Assembly: GCF_018145875.1 (NCBI RefSeq)
Contig: NZ_JAGSSV010000004.1
Coordinates: 124,001 to 188,000, forward strand
Length of the DNA: 64,000 nt
Reading direction: 5' to 3'
Source: Marinomonas vulgaris
Lineage (GTDB): Bacteria > Pseudomonadota > Gammaproteobacteria > Pseudomonadales > Marinomonadaceae
The position numbers and the translations under genes are program-made. Positions 25,710 through 35,591 of the stretch are shown piece by piece (within the stretch, counting starts at the first letter, position 1; each line of letters starts with the position of its first letter). A model generated the notes under the pieces. The model ran no database searches and was not told where the DNA came from. It worked only from the letters and a program-made list of their open reading frames with translations.

Positions 25710-28109
25710 TTAAATCACTTGGTCTTTCTGATCCGCATTTTTCAACACGTCGTCTAGGTGCAACCAGGTTTCAACAACCGTGTCTGGGTTCAATGACATA
25801 CTTTCGATGCCTTGCGCGACCAACCAGTCAGCGAAGTCCGCATGGTCAGAAGGGCCTTGACCACAAATGCCCACGTACTTGCCTTTTTCACGGCACGCTG
25901 TGATGGCCATTTTTAATAACTTCTTAACCGCTGGGTTACGCTCGTCGAACTTATCGGCGATCAATCCAGAGTCACGATCCAAGCCAAGGGTTAGCTGAGT
26001 CAAATCATTAGAACCAATGGAGAAACCATCGAAGTATTCCAAGAACTCATCGGCTAACAGGGCATTGGATGGCAGTTCGCACATCATGATGACTTTCAGA
26101 CCATTGACGCCGCGTGCCAAGCCTTGTTCTGCAAGCAGTTCAGTGACTTGTTGCGCTTCTTCAAGGGTGCGCACAAATGGGATCATGATTTGTACGTTGG
26201 TCAAGCCCATGTCGTTGCGTACGCGACGAATCGCTTCACACTCCAAGGCAAAACAATCACGGAAAGAATCGTCGATGTAACGCGCCGCGCCACGGAAGCC
26301 CAACATTGGGTTTTCTTCATCCGGTTCAAACAAAGGCCCGCCCACAAGATTGTGGTACTCGTTGGATTTAAAGTCAGACAAGCGAACGATGACCGGTTTT
26401 TGCGAGAAAGAACACGCCAAGGTTGCAACACCTTCAACCAACTTGTCGACGTAAAACTCAACGGGGCTGTTGTAACCGGCGATACGGTGATTGATTTCTT
26501 CCTGTAGCGCTGGTGTCATTTCTGCGTAGTTCAACAGGGCTTTCGGGTGAATACCAATCATGCGGTTGATGATGAATTCTAAACGCGCTAAACCGATGCC
26601 AGCATTTGGTAGCATTGCGAAGTCGAAGGCACGGTTTGGGTTACCGACGTTCATCATGATCTTAACCGGAAGCTCTGGCATATTGCCCACTTCTGAGGTG
26701 ATCACATCGAAAGGTAATGCGCCTTCGTACACAAAGCCCATGTCGCCTTGAGCACAAGAAACAGTGACTGTTTGGCCATCTTTTAATACGTCTGTGGCGT
26801 CGCCACAACCGACGACAGCAGGGATGCCTAATTCACGGGCAATGATCGCCGCGTGGCAAGTACGTCCGCCACGATTAGTGACAATCGCAGAAGCACGCTT
26901 CATGATGGGTTCCCAATCTGGGTCGGTGATGTCGGTCACCAAGATGTCACCTGGCTGGATACGATCCATGTCTGCGATAGAAGACAATACTTTTACTTCA
27001 CCAGAGCCGATCTTATGACCGATAGCACGACCGGTAATCATCACCTGAGAGGTTTTCTTCAGGTTGTAACGTTCCATGCTTTGCGCGTTGCCTTGGCTAC
27101 GAACCGTTTCTGGACGCGCTTGAACAATGTAAATTTTGCCGTCAATGCCATCTTTTGCCCATTCAATGTCCATCGGACGTTGGTAATGCTTTTCGATGAT
27201 GCAAGCTTGACGCGCTAGATCTTCAATTTCTTCGTTGGTTAAAGCGAAACGATTCTGATCGTCTAAAGCAACAGGGACAATTTTGACGAATTCGTCATCG
27301 CTGCCGACTTCTGCGTATTCCATTTTTTGAGCTTTGCTGCCTAGGCTCTTACGCACAACAGCAGGGCGTTCAGCGGCTAGGGTGGGCTTGTGAACATAGT
27401 ATTCATCTGGGTTAACCGTACCTTGAACAACCATCTCACCAAGGCCATAAGCGGCGGTAATGAAGACCACTTCGTCAAAACCAGATTCCGTGTCCAGTGT
27501 GAACAAAACACCAGAGGCGCCAATATCGCTGCGCACCATTTTTTGAATGCCTGCAGACAAGGAAACGCCTTGGTGCTCAAAACCTTGGTGAACACGGTAA
27601 GAAATAGCGCGGTCATTAAATAAAGATGCAAACACGCGCTTAATAGACGCTTTTATATCAGCTAACCCTTTCACGTTAAGAAAGGTTTCTTGTTGGCCGG
27701 CGAAAGACGCGTCTGGCAAATCTTCCGCTGTCGCCGATGAGCGGACGGCAAAAGAAGTATCGTCAGCGTTGTCTTCGCATAAAACAGCGTAAGCGGCTTC
27801 GATTTCTTGGTCGAATTCTGCTGAGAAAGTGGCGTCTTCAATCCACTGACGAATTTGAATGCCGGTTTGTGCTAAAGCTTGCACATCGTCTACATCTAAA
27901 GCATCCAATGTTTGGTGGATTTTTTCGTCCAGACCACTTTCTGTAATAAAGCTTTGATAAGCATAGGAGGTGGTTGCGAAACCGTTTGGTACTTGAATAC
28001 CAAGGTCTGTCAGGTTGGAAATCATTTCACCCAAAGAGGCGTTTTTACCGCCAACTTCACCGACATCTTCCATATGAAGATCTTTAAACCACTTTATAAA
28101 CTTGCTCAC
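25710..28109 (-). CDS. ppsA: Phosphoenolpyruvate synthase
   Basis: Gluconeogenic enzyme converting pyruvate, ATP and water to PEP, AMP and phosphate. All three parts are present in 799 residues: N-terminal ATP-grasp ([14 protein letters not shown] near residue 20), the central swivelling phosphohistidine domain ([19 protein letters not shown], His near 418) and the C-terminal TIM barrel ([18 protein letters not shown], then [10 protein letters not shown] with the catalytic cysteine near 750). Length matches E. coli PpsA (792). It is divergent from ppsR, the kinase/phosphorylase that controls it, with about 215 bases between. Expected when the cell grows on organic acids or amino acids. Confidence 0.97.
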   Translation of the reverse strand: MSKFIKWFKDLHMEDVGEVGGKNASLGEMISNLTDLGIQVPNGFATTSYAYQSFITESGLDEKIHQTLDALDVDDVQALAQTGIQIRQWIEDATFSAEFDQEIEAAYAVLCEDNADDTSFAVRSSATAEDLPDASFAGQQETFLNVKGLADIKASIKRVFASLFNDRAISYRVHQGFEHQGVSLSAGIQKMVRSDIGASGVLFTLDTESGFDEVVFITAAYGLGEMVVQGTVNPDEYYVHKPTLAAERPAVVRKSLGSKAQKMEYAEVGSDDEFVKIVPVALDDQNRFALTNEEIEDLARQACIIEKHYQRPMDIEWAKDGIDGKIYIVQARPETVRSQGNAQSMERYNLKKTSQVMITGRAIGHKIGSGEVKVLSSIADMDRIQPGDILVTDITDPDWEPIMKRASAIVTNRGGRTCHAAIIARELGIPAVVGCGDATDVLKDGQTVTVSCAQGDMGFVYEGALPFDVITSEVGNMPELPVKIMMNVGNPNRAFDFAMLPNAGIGLARLEFIINRMIGIHPKALLNYAEMTPALQEEINHRIAGYNSPVEFYVDKLVEGVATLACSFSQKPVIVRLSDFKSNEYHNLVGGPLFEPDEENPMLGFRGAARYIDDSFRDCFALECEAIRRVRNDMGLTNVQIMIPFVRTLEEAQQVTELLAEQGLARGVNGLKVIMMCELPSNALLADEFLEYFDGFSIGSNDLTQLTLGLDRDSGLIADKFDERNPAVKKLLKMAITACREKGKYVGICGQGPSDHADFADWLVAQGIESMSLNPDTVVETWLHLDDVLKNADQKDQVI

Positions 28110-28325
28110 AAGAGACTCCAGTTTTTTATAAATGAATAGCAGAAATCGTTTTAATTTGTTTTTTTACGTTTGGTTCCAATCAAGATCACACACTTGTCAA
28201 AGTGCTTGATCTGGGTTCATTGTATGTAGGCGGGTTACTATGAATAAAATCGATTATTCGATGTAGTTTTATTTCAATCGAAAAAACGAATGTCGTTAGA
28301 TAACAACAAAATAGAGGCGTTTTTC

Positions 28326-29129
28326 ATGAAAATATATTTTGTCTCGGATGGGACAGCGATCACCGCAGAAGTGTTTGGTTTGGCCATGTTATCGTTTTTT
28401 GATGTGGCCGTAGAAACCAAAAGTGTGCCTTTTTTGAGCACAAAAGATCAGGCGGAAGGACTAAAGCAACAAATTAATTTAGAGGTCAAAGACGCCGCCG
28501 GTTTGATGGTGTTTTATACTATTTCTGATGTGGCCATTCGCGAAATCATCGAGTCATCCGATTGCCATTGTTACAATGTATTTGGCGATTTATTGTCGCC
28601 CATCGAGCAGGCATTGGGAGTGAAAGCGCAACCAACAGCGCAAAAAGCCCACGGCATGAAAGAAGGTATTTACGATGGGCGTATGGATGCGATCAACTAT
28701 GCTCTGGCCAATGATGACGGGGCTTCTGTGAAAAACTTCGCTGAAGCCGACATTATTTTGCTAGGCGTGTCGCGATCAGGCAAAACACCGACCAGTTTGT
28801 ACCTAGCGATGCAATATGGCATCAAGGCAGCAAACTATCCGATTACCGAAGATGACTTCTCTTCGCCTGGTTTGCCAAAGGTATTGAAAGAGCACAAGAA
28901 AAAGCTCTTTGGCTTAACCATTGAGGCCCAGAGATTGCATGAGATTCGCACAGGGCGCATGGCGGCGAGCAAATACGCTTCGGCTCGACAATGTCGTTAT
29001 GAAGTAGATGAAGTGGAGTCTTTGTATCGTCAAGAGCGCATTCCTTTTATAAATTCCACCAAATTGTCGGTGGAAGAAATTTCCACCAAAGTGATGGCTG
29101 AGATGAATTTAGTACGTCATAGGCAGTAA
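28326..29129 (+). CDS. ppsR: PEP synthase regulatory protein (DUF299 kinase/pyrophosphorylase)
   Basis: Bifunctional regulator that phosphorylates a threonine near the catalytic histidine of PpsA with ADP to inactivate it, and removes the phosphate with inorganic phosphate. N terminus YFVSDGTAITAEVFG is the family opening, and the P-loop-like GVSRSGKTPTSLYLA lies at about residues 141-155. The C terminus has STKLSVEEISTKVM. I take the ATG at 28326, which has AGAGG eight bases upstream, giving 267 residues; an ATG at 28290 gives 279 but has no good binding site. Divergent from ppsA. Confidence 0.95.
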   Translation: MKIYFVSDGTAITAEVFGLAMLSFFDVAVETKSVPFLSTKDQAEGLKQQINLEVKDAAGLMVFYTISDVAIREIIESSDCHCYNVFGDLLSPIEQALGVKAQPTAQKAHGMKEGIYDGRMDAINYALANDDGASVKNFAEADIILLGVSRSGKTPTSLYLAMQYGIKAANYPITEDDFSSPGLPKVLKEHKKKLFGLTIEAQRLHEIRTGRMAASKYASARQCRYEVDEVESLYRQERIPFINSTKLSVEEISTKVMAEMNLVRHRQ

Positions 29130-29140
29130 GTGGCCAGAGT

Positions 29141-29167
29141 GTATATATCGAATAATTCGATATATAC
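29141..29167. repeat. 27-base perfect palindrome downstream of ppsR
   Basis: GTATATATCGAAT-A-ATTCGATATATAC, two 13-base arms about a single central base, 12 bases past the ppsR stop. Loopless symmetry favours a protein-binding site over a terminator, although ATCTTTCTT follows. The core CGAATAATTCGA resembles CGATTATTCGAT at 28250, upstream of ppsR. Confidence 0.75.
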
Positions 29168-29505
29168 ATCTTTCTTGCCCAAAATTTAGACAAAAATGGA
29201 ATAAAAATATCTTCTTTAGTTCAAATCTGACTGATCTGTTTTTATAAAACGGTCATTAATACCATCAGAAATGAGGGTTTTGTTGTGTAATTACCAAATA
29301 CCCGTTGGGTAAGTGTGTAGATAATGCTTAGAGTCGAGCGAATATGCAGAGTATTACAAGAATATGCTCTATAATGTCGATAAATTGAACGCGCAAGAGT
29401 CGTCAGATGTGACACACGAACGATAAGCGCGCACTTCCTAATGAGGCCTTTTTAGAATGAAATTGATTGAGGGTACCTCATTAAAAAACCAAGGATAAAA
29501 ACACA
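29168..29505. other. Leader region ahead of rnr
   Basis: About 340 non-coding bases. A possible -10 box TATAAT lies at 29370-29375, without a good -35 match. TAATGAGG (29439-29446) can pair with CCTCATTA (29476-29483), which would place a stem just upstream of the rnr start. RNase R is cold- and stationary-phase-induced in E. coli, so a structured leader would make sense, but this is inference. Confidence 0.4.
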
Positions 29506-32112
29506 TTGAGTAAAAAAATTAACGATCCCCATAAACAACGTGAAGCCTCTAAGTACGATAACCCCGTACCAAGCCGTGAATTCATTTTAGAGTTTCTTGC
29601 CACACAAAATAAAAGCATGGGTCACTTTGATCTATGTGACGCGTTTTCACTGACCGGTGAAGACGAAATCGAAGCCCTTCGCCGCCGTCTCATTGCTATG
29701 TGCCGAGACAACCAAATGACCAGTAACCAAAATGACGAGTACACCCCGATTTTAGAAAGTGACCTAATAGAAGGCTACGTTCAGGGTAATAAAGAGGGTC
29801 ATGGTTTCTTGTTGCGTCAAAACGACGACGATATTTTTTTGTCCGCCCGCCAAATGCAAAACGTTATGGATGGCGACAAGGTCAAAGCCCGCTTGTCTGG
29901 TCGCAGTGTAAAAGGCCGTTTAGATGGTGTTGTGGTTGAGGTTATAGAGCGCAAACACAGTCAGCTTGTAGGTCGATATTACGAAGAAAGTCGCGTGGCT
30001 TTTGTGACGCCAGAAAACCCTCGAATTGCACAAGACATTTTAATCACCACAGAATCTGGCCTAACACCGGCTCATGGGCAGTATGTATTGGCTGAAATCG
30101 TCAGCTACGCCGAACGCGGCAAACCCGCTCAAGGCTTGGTGAAAAAAGTGCTGGGCGATTTTATGGCGCCAGGCGTTGAAATCGAAGTGGCGATGCACCG
30201 TTACGAGATCCCAAATGCTTGGCCTGCCGCCGTTGAAAAGCAGATCAAACAATTTAACACCGAAGTGGCCGACGAAGACAAAGCTCATCGTGTGGATTTG
30301 CGTGACACACCGTTTGTCACCATAGACGGCGAAGATGCACGAGATTTTGACGATGCCGTGTATTGTGAAAAAACACCTGGTGGCTGGAAATTGTTCGTCG
30401 CCATTGCCGATGTGTCCCATTACGTGAAAAAAGACACCGCCTTAGACGAAGAAGCCATTGTTCGTGGCAACTCGGTGTATTTCCCTGGTCGCGTGATTCC
30501 TATGTTGCCAGAAGTGCTGTCTAACGGCTTGTGTTCCCTTAATCCAGATGTGGATCGTTTGGCAATGGTGGCAGAAGTTTCTCTGACAACCAAAGGCAAA
30601 ATGCGCGGCTTTAAGTTTTACGAAGGCCTGATTCGCTCCCATGCCCGCTTGACCTACACCAAGGTCGCGAAAATGATCGCTGCTGAACCGGAAGAGCAGG
30701 GCCTTGAGCTGCGTGAGCGTTATGCGTCCATCGTGTCACATATCGACGACTTGAGCGGTTTGTACAAAGTGTTGAAAGGCGCCCGTGATGAACGGGGTGC
30801 GATGGAGTTCGATACGATAGAAACGCGCATGGTGTTTGATGAAAACTCGAAAATTGAACACATTATTCCAGTAGAGCGAAACGACGCCCATAAGCTAATC
30901 GAAGAATGTATGTTGTGCGCCAATGTGGCGGCTGCAGAATTATTGATCAAAGCTGATTTACCGGCTTTGTTCCGTGTTCACGAGGGGCCAAAAGACGATC
31001 GATTACTGACTTTGCGCACCTACCTTGGTTTGCTCGGTTTAGAATTGACTGGCGGTACTAAACCAACGCCAGCGGATTATGCGGCGTTATCAGAGACCAT
31101 TAAAGACCGCGCCGACGCGCGTAGCATTCAAACCATGATGTTGCGCTCCATGTCACAGGCGGTGTATCAGGCGGATAACTTAGGTCATTTTGGTTTGAAT
31201 TATGAGGCTTATACGCATTTTACCTCGCCGATTCGCCGTTATCCTGACTTATTAGTACACCGTGCGATTCGTTATTTGATTCGTGGTGAAGGTCGCCCAA
31301 CGGTGCGCCAAGCCCATCGAGTGGCGGGCAGCCCAGAATTAAAACAGCGTAAGATTTATGGTTATGATCATGCTGATATGGATGGTTTAGGAGATTCTTG
31401 TTCCTTAACCGAGCGCCGTGCCGACGAAGCGACACGCGACGTGGAAGCCTGGTTGAAATGCCAATACGTAGAGCAACATCTTGGTGATGCCTTCGATGGC
31501 GTTGTGACCGCTGTAACCTCGTTTGGTTTGTTTGTTGAGTTACAAGGTTTGTTCGTCGATGGTTTGGTGCATATTTCTGGGTTGGGACAAGATTACTTTG
31601 TTCACGACATGGAGCATCAAGCGATTATTGGCGAGCGTACCGGAAAAGTCTTCCGTTTGGGAGACAAGCTAAAAGTGCGCGTGGCCAGCGTTAATTTGGA
31701 ACAGCGCAAAATTGATTTGAGCCTTGATGAAGCGGCGGCGCGTCCAGTGCGCAAAAAAGTGCAGCGCGACGACCAAACCGAGTTAGAAATGCAACTGGCT
31801 CAGTTACCGCCGATTGAATTAGGTGGTCGTCCGAAAGCGAAAAAAACAGCGGCGAAAGCCGAGAGCGATAAATCTAAAGATGCTAAGCCTCTAAAAGAAG
31901 GGAAAGTGGGTAAAGAGGGAGAGGGTAAAGAGTCAGACGGAAAGGCGAAGAAAAAGCGCCGTCCGCCTATTTCCAAAGGTAAGCGAATTCGCCAGAAGAA
32001 AACCGCTTCTGCGGCGAACGCCAGTGGCAAGCCAGCATCCGCTGCGGCTAAGAAGCCAAAAAAGCCGAAAAAAGCCAAAAAGGCGAACGCCAAACCGAAA
32101 GCAAAAGATTGA
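29506..32112 (+). CDS. rnr: Ribonuclease R
   Basis: 3'-to-5' exoribonuclease that degrades structured RNA, rRNA and trans-translated mRNA. Domains in order: helix-turn-helix-like N terminus (about 15-75), two cold-shock domains (75-235), RNB catalytic domain (about 255-590) with RDFDDAVYCEK carrying the metal-binding aspartates and TSPIRRYPDLLVHRAI, and S1 domain (about 645-725, GVVTAVTSFGLFVELQGLF). The last 120 residues are a lysine/alanine-rich basic tail. Length 868 versus 813 in E. coli, the excess being the tail. Start is TTG at 29506; the following SKKINDPHKQREASKYDNP aligns with the E. coli N terminus. rlmB follows, as in E. coli. Confidence 0.97.
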   Translation: MSKKINDPHKQREASKYDNPVPSREFILEFLATQNKSMGHFDLCDAFSLTGEDEIEALRRRLIAMCRDNQMTSNQNDEYTPILESDLIEGYVQGNKEGHGFLLRQNDDDIFLSARQMQNVMDGDKVKARLSGRSVKGRLDGVVVEVIERKHSQLVGRYYEESRVAFVTPENPRIAQDILITTESGLTPAHGQYVLAEIVSYAERGKPAQGLVKKVLGDFMAPGVEIEVAMHRYEIPNAWPAAVEKQIKQFNTEVADEDKAHRVDLRDTPFVTIDGEDARDFDDAVYCEKTPGGWKLFVAIADVSHYVKKDTALDEEAIVRGNSVYFPGRVIPMLPEVLSNGLCSLNPDVDRLAMVAEVSLTTKGKMRGFKFYEGLIRSHARLTYTKVAKMIAAEPEEQGLELRERYASIVSHIDDLSGLYKVLKGARDERGAMEFDTIETRMVFDENSKIEHIIPVERNDAHKLIEECMLCANVAAAELLIKADLPALFRVHEGPKDDRLLTLRTYLGLLGLELTGGTKPTPADYAALSETIKDRADARSIQTMMLRSMSQAVYQADNLGHFGLNYEAYTHFTSPIRRYPDLLVHRAIRYLIRGEGRPTVRQAHRVAGSPELKQRKIYGYDHADMDGLGDSCSLTERRADEATRDVEAWLKCQYVEQHLGDAFDGVVTAVTSFGLFVELQGLFVDGLVHISGLGQDYFVHDMEHQAIIGERTGKVFRLGDKLKVRVASVNLEQRKIDLSLDEAAARPVRKKVQRDDQTELEMQLAQLPPIELGGRPKAKKTAAKAESDKSKDAKPLKEGKVGKEGEGKESDGKAKKKRRPPISKGKRIRQKKTASAANASGKPASAAAKKPKKPKKAKKANAKPKAKD

Positions 32113-32168
32113 TCTCACTTGATCTTTCAAGCGTTTGAATGACACATAAGTTAGATAAGTAGAAACAA

Positions 32169-32184
32169 GGGGGCGTAAGCCCCC
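32169..32184 (+). repeat. GC-rich hairpin with GNRA-type loop between rnr and rlmB
   Basis: GGGGGC-GTAA-GCCCCC: six G-C pairs closed by a GTAA tetraloop, about 20 bases before the rlmB start. No T-run, so it is more likely an mRNA processing or stability element than a terminator. Confidence 0.65.
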
Positions 32185-32202
32185 AAATTAATAGAGTAGA
32201 GA

Positions 32203-32973
32203 ATGTCAGATTTAGAATGGATATACGGTATTCACGCCGTGGAAAATGCGTTAACCCAGCAACCTGAGCGCATCAAGGAAGTACGCTTCCAAGAGGGTCG
32301 TGACGACAAAAAAACGCAGCGTTTATTGCAGCTTTGTAAGTCTAGCAAGGTACGTTTTAGTCTAGTTCCTCGTCGAGACTTGGATCAATTGTTTACCAAA
32401 AACAAAGACCGCGTTGTTCACCAAGGCGTGGTGGCTTATACCGAGCTAAACAAAGCTGGCAACGAAGCCGATTTACACACGTTAGTCGCAGGACTCGATG
32501 AAAATCCTCTGATTATTATTCTTGATGGGGTAACCGATCCTCATAATCTGGGCGCTTGTTTGCGCAGTGCCGACGCCGCTGGTGCCCACGCCGTGGTCAT
32601 GCCAAAAGACAATTCCGCGCCATTGAACGCCACTGTCAGTAAAGTGGCCTGTGGCGCGGCAGAAAGTATGCCCGTCTATGCGGTGACCAATTTGGCTCGC
32701 ACCATGAAGAAGTTGCAAGACCAAGGCGTGTGGATTTTTGGCACCGCAGGCGAGGCGACACAAACGGTATACGAGCAAGATTTCACTATTCCAACCGCCA
32801 TCGTGATGGGGGCAGAGGGTGAAGGTATGCGTCGTTTAACGCGTGAGCAATGCGATTATCTGGTGAAACTGCCTATGGCCGGTGTGGTGTCTAGCTTGAA
32901 CGTATCGGTTGCAACAGGCGTTTGTTTGTACGAAGTGGTACGTCAGCGTGCCGCAGCGGTAAAAAGCCAATAA
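32203..32973 (+). CDS. rlmB: 23S rRNA (guanosine-2251-2'-O)-methyltransferase
   Basis: SPOUT-class enzyme that methylates the 2'-OH of G2251 in the P-loop of 23S rRNA. N-terminal substrate-binding domain (WIYGIHAVENALTQQPERIKEV), then the trefoil-knot catalytic domain with DGVTDPHNLGACLRSADAAG, MGAEGEGMRRL and LPMAGVVSSLNVSVATGV, which are motifs 1 to 3 of the SpoU family. 256 residues versus 243 in E. coli. The rnr-rlmB order is conserved in enterobacteria. The gap of about 90 bases holds a GC-rich hairpin. Confidence 0.96.
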   Translation: MSDLEWIYGIHAVENALTQQPERIKEVRFQEGRDDKKTQRLLQLCKSSKVRFSLVPRRDLDQLFTKNKDRVVHQGVVAYTELNKAGNEADLHTLVAGLDENPLIIILDGVTDPHNLGACLRSADAAGAHAVVMPKDNSAPLNATVSKVACGAAESMPVYAVTNLARTMKKLQDQGVWIFGTAGEATQTVYEQDFTIPTAIVMGAEGEGMRRLTREQCDYLVKLPMAGVVSSLNVSVATGVCLYEVVRQRAAAVKSQ

Positions 32974-33018
32974 AAATATTTAAAACAAACATTTAAGGAA
33001 GAGGTTTAAGGAATAAAC

Positions 33019-34086
33019 ATGTTTACATCGTTTTCTATTCAAGCGCCATTGACGGCCAAAGATTCCGAACTACAGCAAAAAATTGACAATAAAACCAAAC
33101 CACTTGGGTCGTTAGGGTCTCTTGAAAAGCTGGCCTTTCAACTCGGTCATATTCAGCAGACCACCTCGCCAGAGGTGTCTAAACCGAAAATGATTGTTTT
33201 CGCTGCCGATCACGGTGTGGTGGCACAAGGCATCAGTTTGTTTCCTCAAGAAGTGACGCCACAAATGGTGATGAACTTCTTACAGGGCGGCGCGGCGGTG
33301 AGTGTATTTTGTCAGCAGCACAATGTGCCTTTACGAGTCGTTGATGTTGGCGTTAACGCTGAACTGGGAACGCACCCATTATTGGGGTCGCGCAAAGTCG
33401 CCTTTTCATCCCAAGACTTTAGTCAACAAGCGGCCATGACCAGTGAGCAATTAGCGCAAGCCATTCAAGCGGGTGTCGATGAAGCGAATTTGGCTATTGA
33501 GGAAGGGGTGAATTTGCTGATGTTTGGTGAGATGGGCATAGGCAATACCTGTGTGTCTTCTTGCATGATGGCGGCCTTAATGGGCGTGAGCCCTGAAGAC
33601 AGCGCTGGCCCAGGCACAGGTTTAAATGCGACTGGTGTATCTCATAAAGCGAAAATTATAGAGCAATCTTTGGCCCGAGCCGAGCGAGACACCGGCTTGC
33701 CTATGGCGCAATGGAGCGCTCAGACCCTGGCTGAACAGGTGGGTGGTTTTGAAATTCTGGCTATGGCGGGCGCCATGCTGCAATCGGCGCAGCGTCAAAC
33801 TGCGTTTGTGGTCGATGGCTTTATTTGTACTGTGGCTTTGTTGTTTGCCCAAAAAGTTGCCCCCAATGTGGTGGCTTATGCGGTGTTTTCTCATCAGTCC
33901 AATGAAAAAGCCCATACACAGTTATTGGCGCATTTTGGTGCGATGCCTATTTTGTCATTGGGTTTGCGTTTAGGTGAAGGCTCTGGCGCCATTTTGGCGT
34001 ACCCATTGATTCAAAGCGCCTGTGTGTTTTTAAACAAGATGGCCAGCTTCGACAGTGCGGGTGTGACAGAAGCCAAAGGTGACTGA
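33019..34086 (+). CDS. cobT: Nicotinate-nucleotide--dimethylbenzimidazole phosphoribosyltransferase
   Basis: Makes alpha-ribazole phosphate from 5,6-dimethylbenzimidazole and nicotinate mononucleotide for the lower loop of cobalamin. Landmarks: DNKTKPLGSLGSLEKLAFQL near residue 25, FAADHGVVAQGIS, FGEMGIGNTCVSSCMMAAL (residues about 172-190), and the catalytic glutamate region GLRLGEGSGAILAYPL (about 314-329). 355 residues is the family length. AGGAA precedes the ATG. It opens the cobT-cobS-cobC cluster, with 57 bases to cobS. Confidence 0.97.
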   Translation: MFTSFSIQAPLTAKDSELQQKIDNKTKPLGSLGSLEKLAFQLGHIQQTTSPEVSKPKMIVFAADHGVVAQGISLFPQEVTPQMVMNFLQGGAAVSVFCQQHNVPLRVVDVGVNAELGTHPLLGSRKVAFSSQDFSQQAAMTSEQLAQAIQAGVDEANLAIEEGVNLLMFGEMGIGNTCVSSCMMAALMGVSPEDSAGPGTGLNATGVSHKAKIIEQSLARAERDTGLPMAQWSAQTLAEQVGGFEILAMAGAMLQSAQRQTAFVVDGFICTVALLFAQKVAPNVVAYAVFSHQSNEKAHTQLLAHFGAMPILSLGLRLGEGSGAILAYPLIQSACVFLNKMASFDSAGVTEAKGD

Positions 34087-34143
34087 TGAAGCATTGTCCA
34101 GCGGCGTTTCTTTTCTTTAATTTTTTTGAGTTAGGCAACACAC

Positions 34144-34932
34144 ATGATCAAAGGCATGATAATCGGCCCCTATTGGCAAGGGTTTAAGCGCAGTCTGGTG
34201 ACTTACACGCGTATTCCGTTGCGGGTAAACTGGCAAGACGAGGTAAAACACGTTTCGCCAGTGTGCTTTTTGCCGTGGATCGGTCTCGTTGTGGCGCTGT
34301 TGAGTGCTTGGCCTTTGTGGTTTGATTTGTCTTCGTCGTTACAAGCCTTACTGATGTTGCTTACCGCCGTCTTGTTGACCGGTGGGTTTCATGAAGATGG
34401 CTTGATGGACAGCTGCGATGGCTTGGTAGGAGGATGGGACAAAGAGCAACGTTTGACTATTATGAAGGATTCGCGCATTGGCAGTTACGCGGCCTTGTCT
34501 ATTTGGTTTTCTTTAACGTTGAAATGGCTGTTGCTGAGCGAATTGTTGGATGCGATACCCGATTCCTTTTTGGGCTTCATTTATACCTTGAGCGGTTGGT
34601 GCGTGGTGCATGTATTGGCGCGGGTGTTTCCTTTGGCGCTAATGACCACACTGGAATACGTCACCTTAGGGAAAAGTAAAGCAATAAGCATGATTGCCAA
34701 GTTAGATCTTCATCAATGGATTGTCGCCCTAGTGCCCTGTGTTTTCTTCGGCATCGTGGCGTTTAGCCTTTTTGGTTTGGTGATGACCTTCTTATTTAGC
34801 CTTGTTTTAATCGCCCTGATGCATGTGTATCTACACAAAAAAATCGCTGGATTTAATGGCGACACACTTGGGGCAAGTGAACAGGTTGGCGAAATTTTTA
34901 TTATCTTATGTTTGCTGGTTTCCTACGCATGA
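34144..34932 (+). CDS. cobS: Adenosylcobinamide-GDP ribazoletransferase (cobalamin synthase)
   Basis: Inner-membrane enzyme joining adenosylcobinamide-GDP with alpha-ribazole (phosphate) to make adenosylcobalamin (phosphate). About 262 residues with six or so membrane helices. The signature GGFHEDGLMDSCDGLVGGWDKEQRL is present in parts: GGFHEDGLMDSCDGL and then MKDSRIGSYAALS, the acidic metal-binding region of the family. The C terminus has NGDTLGASEQVGEI. Its stop overlaps the cobC start by an ATGA, implying translational coupling. Confidence 0.95.
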   Translation: MIKGMIIGPYWQGFKRSLVTYTRIPLRVNWQDEVKHVSPVCFLPWIGLVVALLSAWPLWFDLSSSLQALLMLLTAVLLTGGFHEDGLMDSCDGLVGGWDKEQRLTIMKDSRIGSYAALSIWFSLTLKWLLLSELLDAIPDSFLGFIYTLSGWCVVHVLARVFPLALMTTLEYVTLGKSKAISMIAKLDLHQWIVALVPCVFFGIVAFSLFGLVMTFLFSLVLIALMHVYLHKKIAGFNGDTLGASEQVGEIFIILCLLVSYA

Positions 34933-35513
34933 AGCTGTATTTGATTCGACACCCTCAGCCAGATGTTGAAAAAGGCTTGTGTTATGGGGATATGGACGTG
35001 CCCTTGCTAGCAGGCTGGCGAACCGGCGCACATTCGTTAAAAAACGCTTTGTCGTTGGATTTTAGTGCTGATTCCACCCTGTGTTTTCATAGCCCTTTGA
35101 GTCGCGCTGCATTGCTTGGCGAGTATTTGAGTGACGGGCATTCTCAATCGGTTACCGCCTTAAAAGAGCTGGATTTTGGCGATTGGGAAGGGCAGTGCTG
35201 GCAGAATCTTCCCCGTCAAGAAATAGACGATTGGGCTAACGACATTGTGCATTCTGCGCCCTATAATGGCGAGTCTTTGCAGGTGGTGGCTGACCGAGTT
35301 TGGCATTGGTGGTTATCGGTGAAGGACACGCCGATGGAGCATTGTGTGGTGGTGGCGCATTCTGGCGTGATTAAGGTCTTTGTAAGTTTGCTTTGTCAGT
35401 GGCCACTAAATCAGTGTCATCGCATTGATGTGGGGTTCACCAGCGTCACAGAGTTTGCCATCAATGGTGAGTTTGTTGCTTTGAAGCGTTTAGGAGCGGG
35501 AGATTGGGTGTAA
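34929..35513 (+). CDS. cobC: Alpha-ribazole phosphatase / histidine phosphatase
   Basis: Histidine-phosphatase superfamily enzyme, about 194 residues. The phosphohistidine motif is LIRHPQP near the N terminus (RHP in place of the usual RHG, normal for CobC), and the second catalytic histidine is in VVVAHSGVIK. ELDFGDWEG is the family's acidic motif. CobC removes the 5'-phosphate of alpha-ribazole phosphate or adenosylcobalamin phosphate. The start ATG overlaps the cobS stop. A longer reading from 34908 is less likely. Position in the cob cluster makes the function fairly secure. Confidence 0.92.
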   Translation: MKLYLIRHPQPDVEKGLCYGDMDVPLLAGWRTGAHSLKNALSLDFSADSTLCFHSPLSRAALLGEYLSDGHSQSVTALKELDFGDWEGQCWQNLPRQEIDDWANDIVHSAPYNGESLQVVADRVWHWWLSVKDTPMEHCVVVAHSGVIKVFVSLLCQWPLNQCHRIDVGFTSVTEFAINGEFVALKRLGAGDWV

Positions 35514-35591
35514 TACTCATTATCGTCGTTTAGCTTGATATTCGGTTTAGTGTTCACTAAACCCTCTTAGGTTCAGTTGAGAAAATACATA

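Noticed and set aside
30061..30420. A 119-codon minus-strand frame inside rnr
   Set aside because: It lies wholly within the catalytic region of rnr and has no protein family features.
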